A stretch of DNA of 64,000 nucleotides, from the NCBI GenBank assembly GCA_013115145.1, contig JAAPAO010000087.1:1-64000 (forward strand). The letters run 5' to 3'. This document shows positions 34,366-47,200 of the stretch, one piece after another; position 1 is the stretch's first letter, and each line of letters starts with the position of its first letter. The notes under the pieces were generated by a model. It had not been told where the DNA came from and did not search any database. It worked only from the letters and a program-made list of their open reading frames with translations. The translations under genes were made by a program, and so were the position numbers. The stretch comes from Perkinsus chesapeaki. Lineage: Eukaryota; Perkinsozoa; Perkinsida; Perkinsidae.

Positions 34366-35556
34366 TCACGGAAGTACTATAGGAGACGTACCACTCCACA
34401 GTGAGGGGGTTGAGGACCCCAAAAGGTAGGAATCTTCCGAGGAAAGGATGACGAATTGAGAATGGCCAAATACAGATCGATGAAGCATCGAGAAAATGAA
34501 CATCTCCACACAGATGAGAGCCTCTTGCATTATCACTGCAAGAGATTGGGTAGATGTGTGCTTGAAGTCGATGAAGCCGATACGGAATTCTTCTATAACA
34601 TCGAAATGCACCAGAACACCGAATAAGACAGACTGCCAATAGGTAACAAAGACCAACATCTTGATGCAGAGGAACTTCCCACCAGGGCTGAAGTTGGCCA
34701 AAGCATGGCGGATGACTAGGTAGAACTGCGCTAGATGGAAAACGGCAACCGAGGCGGACGCAGTGACACAGAATGCGATTGCCGGATACCTCGACAGGTA
34801 GCGTGTGCTTGAGGGAAGAAGATGCCTACATGTTGAAGCCTTCGAAGGTGAATACACCCTCTTCATAGTAGCCAAATGATGAGAGAGCCATCGCTAGAAT
34901 TGCGGACGAAGGCTTGAACAAAACATACAGTAGCACCTATAGAAGGCATGCCACTCTTAACTGAGGTGGGGAGCCTACTCCTCGCTTGCATTTCAGGAAC
35001 CACTGGAGGTCCTTCCCTGATTGTTTGAAAACCTAACACTGTTAGCGACAGGCCCGACTGATGTAGAGTGAGATGAAGAACTACTTCATGGAGTCTTGTC
35101 GGATCTCCACGTCCTTGATACGCAGGAGACCGTTCGCATACCAAAGTTACACAGAAAGCGAAGAACTGGTACCTGACAGGCACTTCCGATGGGAGATGGT
35201 CCGCTTTATGCTGCTCACAGAACGAAGGCCTCGTACGTGTCTCGCACAAGATCCAGATACATTGAGGCTTCGACGACCCCCAGTGATATCCACGACTGTA
35301 TGGCGTAGATGGGGACGATCCAAAGCATACCCACAACCTGCCATAGGCGGCTTTGAAGCACTAACTCCCGAAACGAGCCAACCTTTCTCTGGACTGTCGG
35401 CCAATGGAAATTATCAAGATGCGTGGCGATCTGAGATATAGTTATGCTGCACGCCGCCAGCGCAAAAACCCCTGACGTTATCCAAAGAAGGTTGAATATT
35501 GGAAAAGAGGACGAAGGAGGTTCTCGTGGTTCGAAGATGCCCAGGAGCCAATCCAT
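34366..35556 (-). CDS. TMEM184/DUF300 (organic solute transporter alpha-like) membrane protein
   Basis: A seven-helix membrane protein related to TMEM184, yeast YKR051W and OST-alpha. ATG at 35554-35556 (MDWLLGIFEPREPP). The first helix is WITSGVFALAACSITISQI, followed by HLDNFHWPTVQRK. The family signature LWIVPIYAIQSWISL and YLDLVRDTYEAFVL (about 35220-35330) is intact. Later exons carry WFLKCKRG, joined across a 45-base intron to VLLYVLFKPSSAILAM, then YLSRYPAIAFCVTASASVAV, FSPGGKFLCIKMLVFVTYWQ and ICVEMFIFSMLHRSVFGHSQ. Stop at 34366. The family is implicated in solute export or membrane tethering; the substrate here is unknown. The middle exons (35000-35200) are poorly resolved. Confidence 0.82.
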
Positions 35557-35874
35557 GATATAGTGGAACTGCTACTACTAAGCGCTGTCCAACTTGGAAA
35601 GGTGGCTGAGAGCCATTATGAGACTATTTCATCCGGAATCTAATTGACCAACACAACAGTCATTTGAAGGGCGCTAGTAGAACACATCAGAGTCACCGAC
35701 TCTGCGTCGGACGTAAGTTTAAGGGTACAACTTAACTTTAAGATTATTCTGAGCGCTCTTCCGGATGGTGGAAGGTACTCTAGGAAGCAGACTTCAAACG
35801 ATGTTGCGAAGTGATCGCACGCTTGAAGGGGAAAAGAGGAGGCGTTAAACGTATTTTAGCAGACGCTGTGGACT
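35557..35874. other. Intergenic
   Basis: This is the 5' flank of the DUF300 gene and 3' flank of the dehydrogenase gene. No gene was seen. Confidence 0.4.
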
Positions 35875-37387
35875 TCAGGAATTGACTTGATACGTATTAT
35901 CTCCGTTGAATAAGTAAGCGGCAATTTGAGTAACTGCCGCGACAGCCGCATTTGTGTTGGCTTCTAAGGTCTGAGCACCCATCTTCTTTGGGGTCACGAG
36001 GACCTGAAGGAGCGCCACTCAACTATAGACGGGTTATAGACAACCGACCTGTGTAGCAAAACGGTCTTGTCCGAGAGCCTCCTGAATCTTGTCGAGATTA
36101 GAAGGTTGGATATCGGTGATGTAGGTGAGGTCGGGTCTAGCAGTGAGGACCTCTAGGAGAGCATCTTCATCTATAACCTAACAACATGAAGCACACTATA
36201 CCCCATGAAGAGGCTACCACTGATCAAGGACAGGTAGTGCTGCAGGTTACAAAACTACACAGAAGAAAAGGGGTCAAACCGCAGACGGGCGAGTGATAGT
36301 GAGCTCATGCGCATGTCGGCATATGAAAGGATTCTCACCTCCTTCCTCGCAGTGTTTACTAGCATTCCACCCTGCTTCATGGAATACAGCTTCTCACGAT
36401 CCACACAACCCTAAAATACGATGCATGGGGACAGAAGACGACACAATGGAGCATTGTCGATGTATAATAGTGATGAGTGATATCTATCTGAACGCCCAAG
36501 TACCCACCTTGGACTGGATGTTTGATGGCATATGAAGACTGACGACGTCGCAATTTTGGAATAGTTCATGGGGAGAACTCAGCATGGTACATTTGTTATC
36601 TTGAGAGCGGCCAGATCTCGAGTAGCCAAAGCAACTGAGAAGCTAAGACATACAGCAGGTATGGGTCGTTTGGTCGGCGCACGTCATGTGAAAGCCTCTA
36701 GCGATATCGCCCACGCTTGCTGCTATGCGACCGCATCCTACCAGGCCGATGCTTTTACCCCTGAAGAAGGACGTATGGCGGCAACATTGCGCAATAGTAA
36801 CTTACTTTAGCTCAAAGCCAGACGAACCATCAAGGCGACGCCTGGCGTGATACAGGAGAAGCCCGAATACCAGCTCGGCAACCGCATTTGCATTTTGGCC
36901 AGGAGTGTTCATCACGCATACTCCTGGAAAGATACAAGTCCAAACCCGAAACGAGTCCTGCAAGCGTGATGCAACAACTTACCTTTTCGTGTTGCTGCCT
37001 CGAGATCGACGTTGTCGTAGCCGGCTCCCGCTCTTACTATTATCTTCAAGTCCTGGGAAAAAACCCGAGAATAGCGGTACTCGGGGCAGCCGATGGTCCT
37101 TACGGGAGCATTGACGAAGAAGTCTGCATCTGCTGTGTCAGACCTTATAATACATCCTGTTGCACCGGCCAAAGCCGCATACAGTTCTTCACGAGATTTA
37201 TATCTGTCAAAAGAAGGCAAATGAAGGCCAACTAGTCATGTGTATCTTACCCTTCCACTTTACGCAGAGAGAGCCCTAGCTCATCACAGGCTTTTGCGAC
37301 GGCGTTGACAGCTTCCTTCGCGAAGGGCTTCACCGTGGCCAGCACTACAACTGGTGGAGGGGTAAGAGGTGACACCAAAGGACACAT
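35875..37387 (-). CDS. D-3-phosphoglycerate dehydrogenase, short lysine-type
   Basis: This enzyme oxidises 3-phosphoglycerate with NAD+ in the first step of serine synthesis. ATG at 37385-37387 (MCPLVSPLTPPPVVVLATVK). Exons then give VKPFAKEAVNAVAKACDEL, EG/YKSREELYAALAGATGC, IIRSDTADADFF, DLKIIVRAGAGYDNVDLEAA (which includes the substrate Arg), GVCVMNTPGQNANAVAELVF, and the nucleotide-binding loop GLVGCGRIAASVGDIARGF, where the usual last Gly of GxGxxG is Ala. These are followed by CDVVSLHMPSN, MKQGGMLVNTARKE, DEDALLEVLTARPDLTYI and VLVTPKKMGAQTLEANTNAA. Stop at 35875-35877 after GDNTYQVNS. The catalytic His of classical enzymes (TPHIGA) is replaced by Lys (TPKKMGA), as described for the short type IIIK enzymes of protists such as Entamoeba. 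There is no ACT regulatory domain. Confidence 0.88.
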
Positions 37388-38217
37388 GTGAATGTTTAGT
37401 ACAGAATCGAAACTACCCGATAAGACATGGCCATGTGCCGATCTACCATCAGGTCTCTCTGCATTTCCACACTAATAAAATGTTTAACTGTTAATTGTAA
37501 TTGGTAAGAGGCAGACATTTTCCTCGGTCACGCCAGGTGACACATGTCACGCCCTACGGGTCGCACGTACATTGTTATAGAAACCTCCAAGGCTCCACTT
37601 CGCCACAGAGTTTCCTCATCTCTACCTACCGTGCGACCTAAGATACGCGAGTTTCAGCGATGTCAGATGATTGCGGTGGTATTTAACATGCTGCTGCACG
37701 ACTTATTTCTTTCGGAAAGGTTGAATGTAATGTGGTGGATCCGAAAACCCCAGAGGACAAGAGCGATCAACGCAGGCGTCGAGTAACCTTTGGGCAGACT
37801 CCAGCTAAAAATCCAGACATTAACACGCGAGAAGCAGACGGCGCAGTCTGCTATGGGATGCGGGAAACTAAACATAAAGTACATGTAGATGCGATAATAA
37901 GTTATGTTTAATGACCGCTCTGTGCGCGAGAACACTGCGCACAAAGAAGGCCAGACACACAACACAACTGCGGTCGAGGGCCTTCACTCGACGAGGGCCC
38001 AACACCTGAAATCATCCGATTGGCCCCCAAGTGCATAATCCCACTACGTAGAACTAATACGCCTGATAGCCGTAGCAGGTGGGACGCAAGTGCACCCGAT
38101 TGTCCCAGATGTGATTAGAAACTCAATGGCAAGAAACTCAAAGTGAGCGGCGGCGGCGGTGATCATAGAATGGTACAGCATATCGGTGATAAAATATGTG
38201 AATTTACGTATGAATAG
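37388..38217. other. Intergenic, no gene seen
   Basis: This region is between the dehydrogenase start and the Tra1 stop, both on the minus strand. Frames on either strand are short and of low-complexity or unlikely composition, and no exon pattern was recognised. Confidence 0.45.
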
Positions 38218-41200
38218 TTACAGCCAGGGCATCCAGTCATAGGGAGCGGCCGAGGCAATCTCAGTCTCGTTCCTTGCTCTCTCAATGAGCTCGGCTATGT
38301 GATGCCCATAAGCTCGAATATCACCACCCGGCTGGGCAATGAAGTCCAGCCTTTGTCCAACCAGGACAATGCGCCGTTCAACTTCGACAGATATCTCCGT
38401 ACTCGACAGGGCTTGTGGGTTACTAAAATGAATACAAGTGTGACAGGCGGTCTCCATCTGTAGCGAAGTGCTCACCTTGAAAGTTGCGAGCGCAGCTCCA
38501 AGCGGACGGCATCAAGGAAGGGTTCCTTGTGTTCGGCCAAGCATTCAGCGAGAGCGATCATAACAGCTGGCATTGTTGCCGACCAGTTACGGTCCCCAAG
38601 AAGGTCGCATAGGCCCCTTGTGAGCCGGAAGGGTATAGGATGCAGACTGTGTCCTATCTCCCAACTCTTTACGGATGACAGCGGCGCAGAGCCTGAACGA
38701 ACAATTCAACAACGGGGATGCTACTTGGGAAGGACATACCGGGAAGAGTCGTTGAGAGGATGAATTCATCTGGATGAACCGAGGTAGGATCGCTGCCGAG
38801 GATGAAGCTCATAACAGAGGTCAAGCCCAGTTGGCTGGCAAGCTCCTCCAGTAGCTTGGTTGCTGCAGCATGACTAGTTCCTGCCGCCAAGCCATATGCA
38901 GCTCGGCAACTTCTGAATACAGATTCCTTTATAGTGCTTGAGGGTATAACAGGTAGAGGAGATGATTGGCAGCCTCCAATGATGCAAGTGTAAGATCTAA
39001 AAAATAAGAGAACGACTATAAAATCAGAAATAATAATGGAGGACTACTTGCTATCAAACGAGGAGTTAGTAGCATCCCTCTCGACGCACTTAGCAATGAG
39101 TGTGTCTACGTCGGTGATTTCCATAATACTCTGTTGTATGGTAGTGTACCATCCAACTCCACAAGTAGACTCCTCCAACCAGCAGTTCTTCGAAGGCAAT
39201 GGTATGAATTCTACACAGTGCATGCGAGCCAGGCACGGGCTGATTGTCGCGGGATCAGTCGACTTCTGTATGAAGCCGTTGATTGAACCAACGAGCTGTC
39301 CAGGTCCGCCGCTGAGGCGGGGCAGAGAAGTACCGTTGTTGACTGATCGAGCACTTCTAGCAACCCAGTAGTATCGACGACCATTGCTGCCTATAAGGGC
39401 TATCTGCCGAACCTTCGGAGCCAATGGACTTCTACCCGACCCCGCAGGAGTAACATACGACACCTCTCCAACCACTCCAGCGAGAGTGATGAAGTTTCGA
39501 CTACCGACAAGAGCCATGCCCGGTCCAGAGAGAAGCGACCGGTTTTGACATAGAGTGAGCCAGGGGACTTCGAGATGCTCTCCCCATTGGGAGTTCTTCA
39601 ACGCTTCGAAGGAAGCGATCGAAGGAGTGCAGCTCTGTTGATACTCCTGACACTTGCCGAGGATCTCACTGCAGAAGGCCTCCCGTTCCTCTACAACAGC
39701 CAAGTCTCGGCCCTCTGTTGATATCTCAGCAACTGAGGCCAAGCGAAGCAGCCCATCAACTGGTGGCATTGGCTCCTTCGGACGCCTTCTTATTGCCGAT
39801 AGCATCTCAGCAGCTTCATCGGCTACAGCTTCTATCGGTCTAGGAGCCATACACTTCAGCAAATCCTCCGACAGGCTGATGCACCGAGGAGCCAAACACT
39901 TGATAACCTGCATAATCTCTGTGCATGCCGTGTGTGCCCTTATGCTCTGCTGGTCGTCCAAGTCGGCCTTCTGAGCGGAAAATGCCGCAAGGCGGTAATA
40001 TACCTTCTGAGGGTGCTTCCCTGCTAGAGCAAGGAGGAGCATCTTGGCACATTCGTGGGCCTCAACATCAGTACCATCAACCATGATATCGAGCAATCTC
40101 GGTAGCCATCTCAGCCAGACAGCCAGAGGAACCTCCACTGCATAAGTCTTGAAAGCAGTCGAGACCGAGTCGTTGTTCTTCCTGCCCATCAGCTCGCGAA
40201 GTACTCTCGGTATAAAGTTATAGGCCAGGCTGGAGTCCAGTCCAACTGCCTGGAGAGCAGCCGTAACAGCTGCTGCTCGGGCCGATAGATCACCCTCGCG
40301 CAGCCATAGAAGGTTAGATAGGTTCTCCCAAGAAGAGGTGCATGTCGGATCTAGTGCCAGCGACGTTGCATAAAGCTGCTCCGCTGATGCGCCAGCACCG
40401 AGGCCGTGATGGATGTTACCCTCGAGGGACACGATCTGAGCGACTTGCTTTGTGGTAAGAGTGTCTATCCAGGATGCCGAATTAAGGGATGTCAGGGTCC
40501 GACGCTGCTGTTCCGCATTCCCCGAGGTAAGCGCAAGTTTTGTGCCCTCGATGACACTCCAGACTCGTTCGTCAAGGCAACCTTGATAGTTTCCAGACCG
40601 CCTCTCAACGGCATATCCCTCCAGGAAGTGGTGAGACACCAGTGGGAGGCCGAGGCGTCTGGCAGCCATCGACATACGAATCTGAAAGAGCAATGACGGA
40701 AGTAAGCTCGCTGAAGTTGACGTACATTCGACCAGGCTGAATCCTGAACGTAGGGTGAGTGGATAGGCTGCAGCCCTTGATTCCCGCGAACGGCCGCCAC
40801 GTCACTTGGTAGGTTAGTCTCGGAAGGATCGACATCTCTAACAGTGAATGGGTTGAACAACAATTAACGCGACATGGTGGTAGTTCACCTGCAGAGCCGC
40901 TTGGCCAGATGGAAGGCGAACTGACGCCAAGTGAAGACCTCCCCCCAAACGCTCATCGGTTCGACACGAGCAGGGACACGGCTGCGCCAGATCTCAAGCT
41001 GTTCACTGAGGTCTGGCACCGCACATACCTTACTCGAGGGAACCTTGGCTTGGCCGGGGGCAGAGTTAAAGTGGGGCAGGCCCATGGCAACAACCTGATG
41101 ATGATGATGATGCACTCGATGACACCTCGAGAGCGCTAAAAGCGGCTGAGCACCTGTCGGAGCTGGTCCAACATTTGGGAGGCCTCTTGTAGCTCGGTAA

Positions 41201-44200
41201 ACTGCTGAAGCATTGGGATAACATCATGGCTCTGCCCCATACCGATATCAATCGGCATTGTCGGAGCCCGAATACCGCAGCTGCAGGCACTAAGGCTACC
41301 ACCAACCTCTGAGATATAGGCATATGAATTTAAAAAGTATTATCGAACTTCATTACTCCCCATCCACATATTGAGCAGTTGATTCCAAACACGCTGATTT
41401 GTTTGTTCGACGTCTAAAAGCATCTCACTCTTCTTCTTCTGGCTATCCGGACCAGCGATATTGTCATACTGGCTGTGAGCAAAGTACGCCGATCGGAGCT
41501 TCATTTGAGGGTAGCTGGACCAATCATACTTGCTGACGCTATCTTGGATAGTCTTCCAGTCTTGTACACGAGAAGCCATCTCCAGCTCGAGTAAGGGTCG
41601 GTCGCCGAATATATAGGATTCCTCCCCTTTGCCGTTGACGCTCCACCAAGTAAGCTCCTTTGTACAGGACTCCCAAACGGACATTGCAGTCTTAACACTT
41701 TCATCATCTACCCGAGTTTGACCAGGGAAATGCTGTTGCTGATTGATCCAAGCTTCTATCAAGGACTGGGCGTCGACCCAACGGCCATGACGAGCAAGCG
41801 TGTCCGCCTGCAACACGCCATCTTCGACACCCATGGCACGCCGAGCCCAGATTTCCGTGTCAGCATCACCTGTACGGCGGCAAAGGTCCAGTATAGCCCA
41901 CCAAGATTCCATCGCGGGAACATCGTCATTTCCTACAGCCATCTGCTGCAAGGCTTCGGATGCTAGGGACCAGCAGCGATGGTCACATGCACACTGTATG
42001 AGAACGAGTGGATCTATACCGTCGGACCCGTCGCAGCGATTTAGGCCAAGTAGGAGAGTCTGCGGAACGCTAGGGTTAAGCGCGCTTTGACGGCCAAGTA
42101 AGGTGATTTCTCCTAGTAAATGCTGGCATGCTCGGATGGTCCTGTGAGTGGCAAGTTGAGGGAATACTTCAGACCAGACCTCGGAGGCAACATCCACCGA
42201 AGAACTGTAGACCTCGTGCATCGTTATCAGCCTCTGCGATGGATCCGACACCTTCTCAATCGCTTCCTTCACTTCCGCCGGTAACATAGTGCAATCGCTG
42301 CCGCCAGCGGGTGTGAGCTCAAGCAGCTGTGTTGGTAGGAGCACAAGATCGAGGAGCACTGGTATGAAATATCGGTCGCTGACGCATTCCCAGTTGAGGC
42401 GTGCCAACGCCCACACCAATCTATCCTCAATTCGGGAATGAGCAGACTCAGGCATAAAGTTGTCGACTATGCACTGTATACATCGTTTCCGCACATCACA
42501 GTCCCAACTGGTGCATCCAACGAGGAGGCAGGAGATGGCCAACTCAGCGGAATCTATCTCAAGATCTCCAGGGCCGACCGTATGCCTCAAATACTCGCAC
42601 AGTGGGCACACAACTTCCGTTATAATTATCCTATACAGCAGTGACCGCGATGCCACCGGCCACATGCCTCTGGCATTGGGCTCGCCATATCGACCAGATA
42701 CAAGACCAACAGTAGCTGGGGTAGGCAGACCAGCTTGAGGGATGAAGTTGTACAGCCGTTCTGACGTTACTTGATCACAGGCGCGGAGAGTTTGCATACC
42801 GTCAACGGCCCTAGCAAGGCGCAATAGTGAATCCAAGCCGTCCTCGAGAACTGCTTCTTCTCTATGGGTTTCCCAAAGGCCGGTAAAGGCACCAGGACGA
42901 GTATCATGCAACCACTTCCCTAAGGCAGACAGACCGTCTGAATCAGACTCATCTGCTAGGACAAGGGGGTCATCAGTTAGGAAAGCCTCACCCATAATGC
43001 ACCGCTTGAAGCTCTGAGCACAGAATACCAGTAGCGGTACAAGCACCAAAGGCTGAAGAACAGCTGGAACACCGTAGGTCTGCATAGTGGCGCTATGATT
43101 AGAAGATGACGGTAGTATATGATAATACTGCAACACATTAACAATGGAACCGCTTGAACCTTGCGTATCTTGGGCTAAAGTCACTAAGGGGCTTAGAACC
43201 TCCAAAACGAATACCAGCAATGCCTGGAATTCATGATGCTCTGGCGTCGGCAACTGTGATACTTTCTTATCTGGACTTGTAGTTGAGGTAGTAGTAGCGG
43301 TACGGAGTATTAAACCCTTGTGTGGGAGACCAAGAATAGCCAGACTGTAGAGTCGTACAGCCCGAGCGAGTGCATTGGGTAAAGCCTCGATCTGAGCTAA
43401 CCAACCGCTACCAGCGTAAGAGTGAACCAGCTTAGAAGGATCTATTCCCATATCCAAGTCGTCAGGGCTGCTCCCTACCGCCAAGAGACCTCCGAGTTGA
43501 AGAGCCAATCGATCCTTAGCCTCTTGGAGCAAGAGCTGATGGATAGCCTTTGGGGTGATAACGGTGACCAACTCGAAGATACCAGCTTTGGTAGCCCTTT
43601 TCAGTCCACTACGGAAACACTCCAACCACGCGGCGGCGATGTCCGGCTCTACAGACGTGACGAGTGCCTCAAATGCTTTCATACCAGCTGTTGGTGTTAC
43701 ACAGAAGTTTTGAGAACCTTCCTTGGATCCTGGCACGACACTAGGGACATATGAACCAACACCCTTGCTCTTATGCTTAGTCAACACAGCTAGTGAGGAT
43801 GCAATTCCATCTGTCAGGGTCATATAAAAGCCCACAATAACTTCACTGTCTATAGCTTGACCATCAAATACGCTGCTCTGGTGGCGATAGGAGACGGGAC
43901 TACTTCTGGGATTGCCAGATCCTTTACACCGCTCAAGTATAGCCTCGGGGGACAGAGGGCACGGCATCCGTGGAACAATAACCCTCAGCAATGCTGCCAG
44001 CTCTGTTGATATAGACTTCTCAGTTGTTATAAGAGACAAGCTCAAACATTGATGACAAAACTCCACCAGTTTTGATGACTCCTTAGCCGCACCAGGGGCC
44101 ATAACACGGATAAGTCTTATAGAAGTCGCCAGTATCCTGTTGTACCGATTGAGCTCCTCACGATAGTTGAGATCAGCCTTATTGGCCGCACCGGCATCAG

Positions 44201-47200
44201 CGGGGCTACCGTTAGAGGGGGTAGTAAAGGTCTTCATGATGACAGATTGAGCCGCAACACGAGACATAGGAGTATCCAGGGTTACTGCTACCGCCTTGGG
44301 GAATCGACTATTAATCTCGGCAAACTTCTGAATACAAGTGTTCGTCAGACTACCAGCACATGCTCCTAGATGAGTTGCCGTCCCTAGAAGATGAGGGGCA
44401 GACGACATTGGGGGCATCGCCGGATTACCACCTGGTTGTGTTGGGTTCTCACACACTGCCCCCAATGAGCAGTTGGGATATGCCGAAACAGATTCTGCCT
44501 TGAGCTGGGTGGTGACGATGTGATCAGGAGATGCTCTTGATACATTATACCTGCTCAAAGGGTCCTCAAATGCAGAAGTCGAGTAAGCCGTTGATATCGC
44601 CATGTGGAGGTAGAACTCAGCCAGAGATGCTAGTGCCGAATCGGAGTCCACACCTTTGGATTTATTCGGACTGACCAGGATTGAAAATAGGCAATCCGAA
44701 ATATCGAGGGACAGTCGACGACAATTAAGTTCATGCTCACTGAGTTTCGTAGACTCAAACTCCATAGCAGCACCAAAGCGCCACATAGCATGCAGCCCTG
44801 GTTGAATCAATTCGGCGGCGAGGTCGGCGAACAGCTCCTTGCAACCTATGATAGTCTTCCACCCAAATATGCACCCTGCCGATTCTATATGACCATCAGA
44901 TACCAAATCCAGTATACCCTTACGCCAGTCGGCGGGGGCATCACCGCTGGAAGAGGGCACTGAAGGGGTCGATGTCCTCGACAAGATCCTCAGAAACTGA
45001 TCAAATGCCTGATTGATTAGTAGAGGAAGCTGGTCCTTGAGCATGCCTTCAGCTGGACTATCCGGCCTTAGCATGCGGGCCCGCATGATCTCCAAAATGT
45101 TTCTACAGGCATCTTGTGAATCAGACTGGGTTTGGCCAACCAGCTTAACAAGCGCCTCGAAGCTCCATCGAGAACCAGCAATAGCTTGAGAGTTACGTAG
45201 CATGTCCAGGCAGGAAGAAATGAGGCTTTCTCTCAGCAATTCCATTTCACTTCTCTTGGATTCAGGACATATTTTCAATAGGTGAAGGGACAGCTTCATG
45301 CTGCCCACCTTCAACGCTTCGGACTGGACACGGAACTTGCCCTCTGAGAAAAGCTTATCTGTGACCCCCTTCAAATCCATCACGTGAAGACATTCTTCGG
45401 TGATAAGTGGACAAAGAAAATCCAATACGACCAGCTTGAAGTTGACTTTGATGTTAGCAATGTCGAAACAGTCTAGCAATAAATGGAGTAAGGTAGCCGT
45501 CTCTTCTGATGACCATCTAGAAGGTGCACCCATCCACTCAGTGACAGAGGTAGTATTCCAGGCTTTGCTGTCCAAACACATCAAACTACAGAGCTGCAAG
45601 ATAACATTCATTCTCATAGGGTCGTTCGACTGTACAATTGGTGAGCGTAGAAAGGACACGTAGCAGGCGGCAAGATGACTTGTGATAGTGGCATTGACCA
45701 AGGGCGAAGCCGAGGCTTTCCAGCTTATTGGTGCCGACCCTTTGCCACTGACCATACCAAATTTAGCCAATATACTGATGAGACAGAAGTTGTCACAGGG
45801 AACGTAGTTGTTGGCCAAGAAGTCATCGTCGGCCTCACACAAACCAGCGACCAGCTTCACCGCGGAGGTGACCACGTTAAGTTGTAAGGGAGTAAGCTTC
45901 TCAATGGTATTGCAGTCTTCAGGGATACCAGCGTCCTTCAAGGCCGATGCAACAGCAGCAGGAACGCATTGCTCCATGCTCTCCAGTAAAGAACACCACC
46001 TAGTCGGCGTAGAGTAGGCCTTGGACAACAAAGCCTCGACGTGCGACACAAGCGATGTCATGCTATTGGCCAGCATAGCCCTTTCACCGGCAACATCGTG
46101 AGACTTCTGTCTAGGACTTGGTGGCTGTGATTGGGTGGACAAGATGATTCTCATAATATACCGAGAAGCTGGAGCAGCCCAGTCGTTGAGGAGATCGAGC
46201 AGTACCTCACTGAAGGGATCGAAGAGCACGGACTCTTGATTGGTCATGAAGGGAAGGCCGCGGTCCAATAACCGTATCACCACTGGAGTTATCCTAGTTA
46301 TAGCTGAGGTAACGTGAACCTCATCCTGGGGCTTAACCACAGCCGAGAAGGCTCGGATGAGTACAATACACTCGCACAAATCAGCTCGCGCCAAACCCGT
46401 TTGCCGAGCCATTGTCATACCGACACCCTGATTAACGGGATTCTCGTCAAGCGAGGACGGACCTCTGAATAACCAAGTTCCGCCGCCAGGTGCATTTGCA
46501 TGTGAGTCACTTAGACTACCGATAGACGTCCGAGCTAATGCCCCACAAATGATATCTAATCTCCCGATCAGCGAATCACGGGCCCATGTAGCGACTTGGC
46601 TATCGGCGTCTTTAGGGCTTAAAAGAATAGCTAAGACTCGGCAGAACTGTTTTGTTGCAATTGCAGGGTCGACCCAAGGATTATCGGGATGAACTCTGAG
46701 CAAATCCAAAAGTGAGCGTAGGAGAGGATTAATGATGGATCTCGAAAGAGTCGCCGAGAATGAGATAGTCGATATATCAGATACCACTTGAAGGGCATAG
46801 AAAGCAGCATCGATAACAGCGGGCTTATAGTTAGAGGTAACAAGTAGCCTCCGAAGTAGCCACAAAGTGACCCACTCTCGCAAGCAACATCGATGGGGCC
46901 GAGGTTTGGTATCTGCCCCACTTGTGGTAGGCTGCAAATTAGGCTCCATTGAACACGAGCACAGGCCTGGCTGATTGACTAGGCCATGGAGCTCAGAGTT
47001 TACCAACAGCAGCTTTGATGCTCGAATGGCGAGGACCATAATCCGATTGTCCTCCAAGTTGAAGAACACAGGCGTTACTCGGGGGTTCCGGATGGAAGGC
47101 TTCCCCAGCAGGAGGCTATTAGCCGGCGGATTAGCATCATCTAACTCGTTCAGCATGTCCAGAAAGTCATGTGATAGCCACCGAGTCAATGCCTTGTTGA

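Noticed and set aside
36293-36810. Plus-strand frames in the dehydrogenase gene
   Set aside because: They lie antisense to conserved PGDH exons and show no domain.
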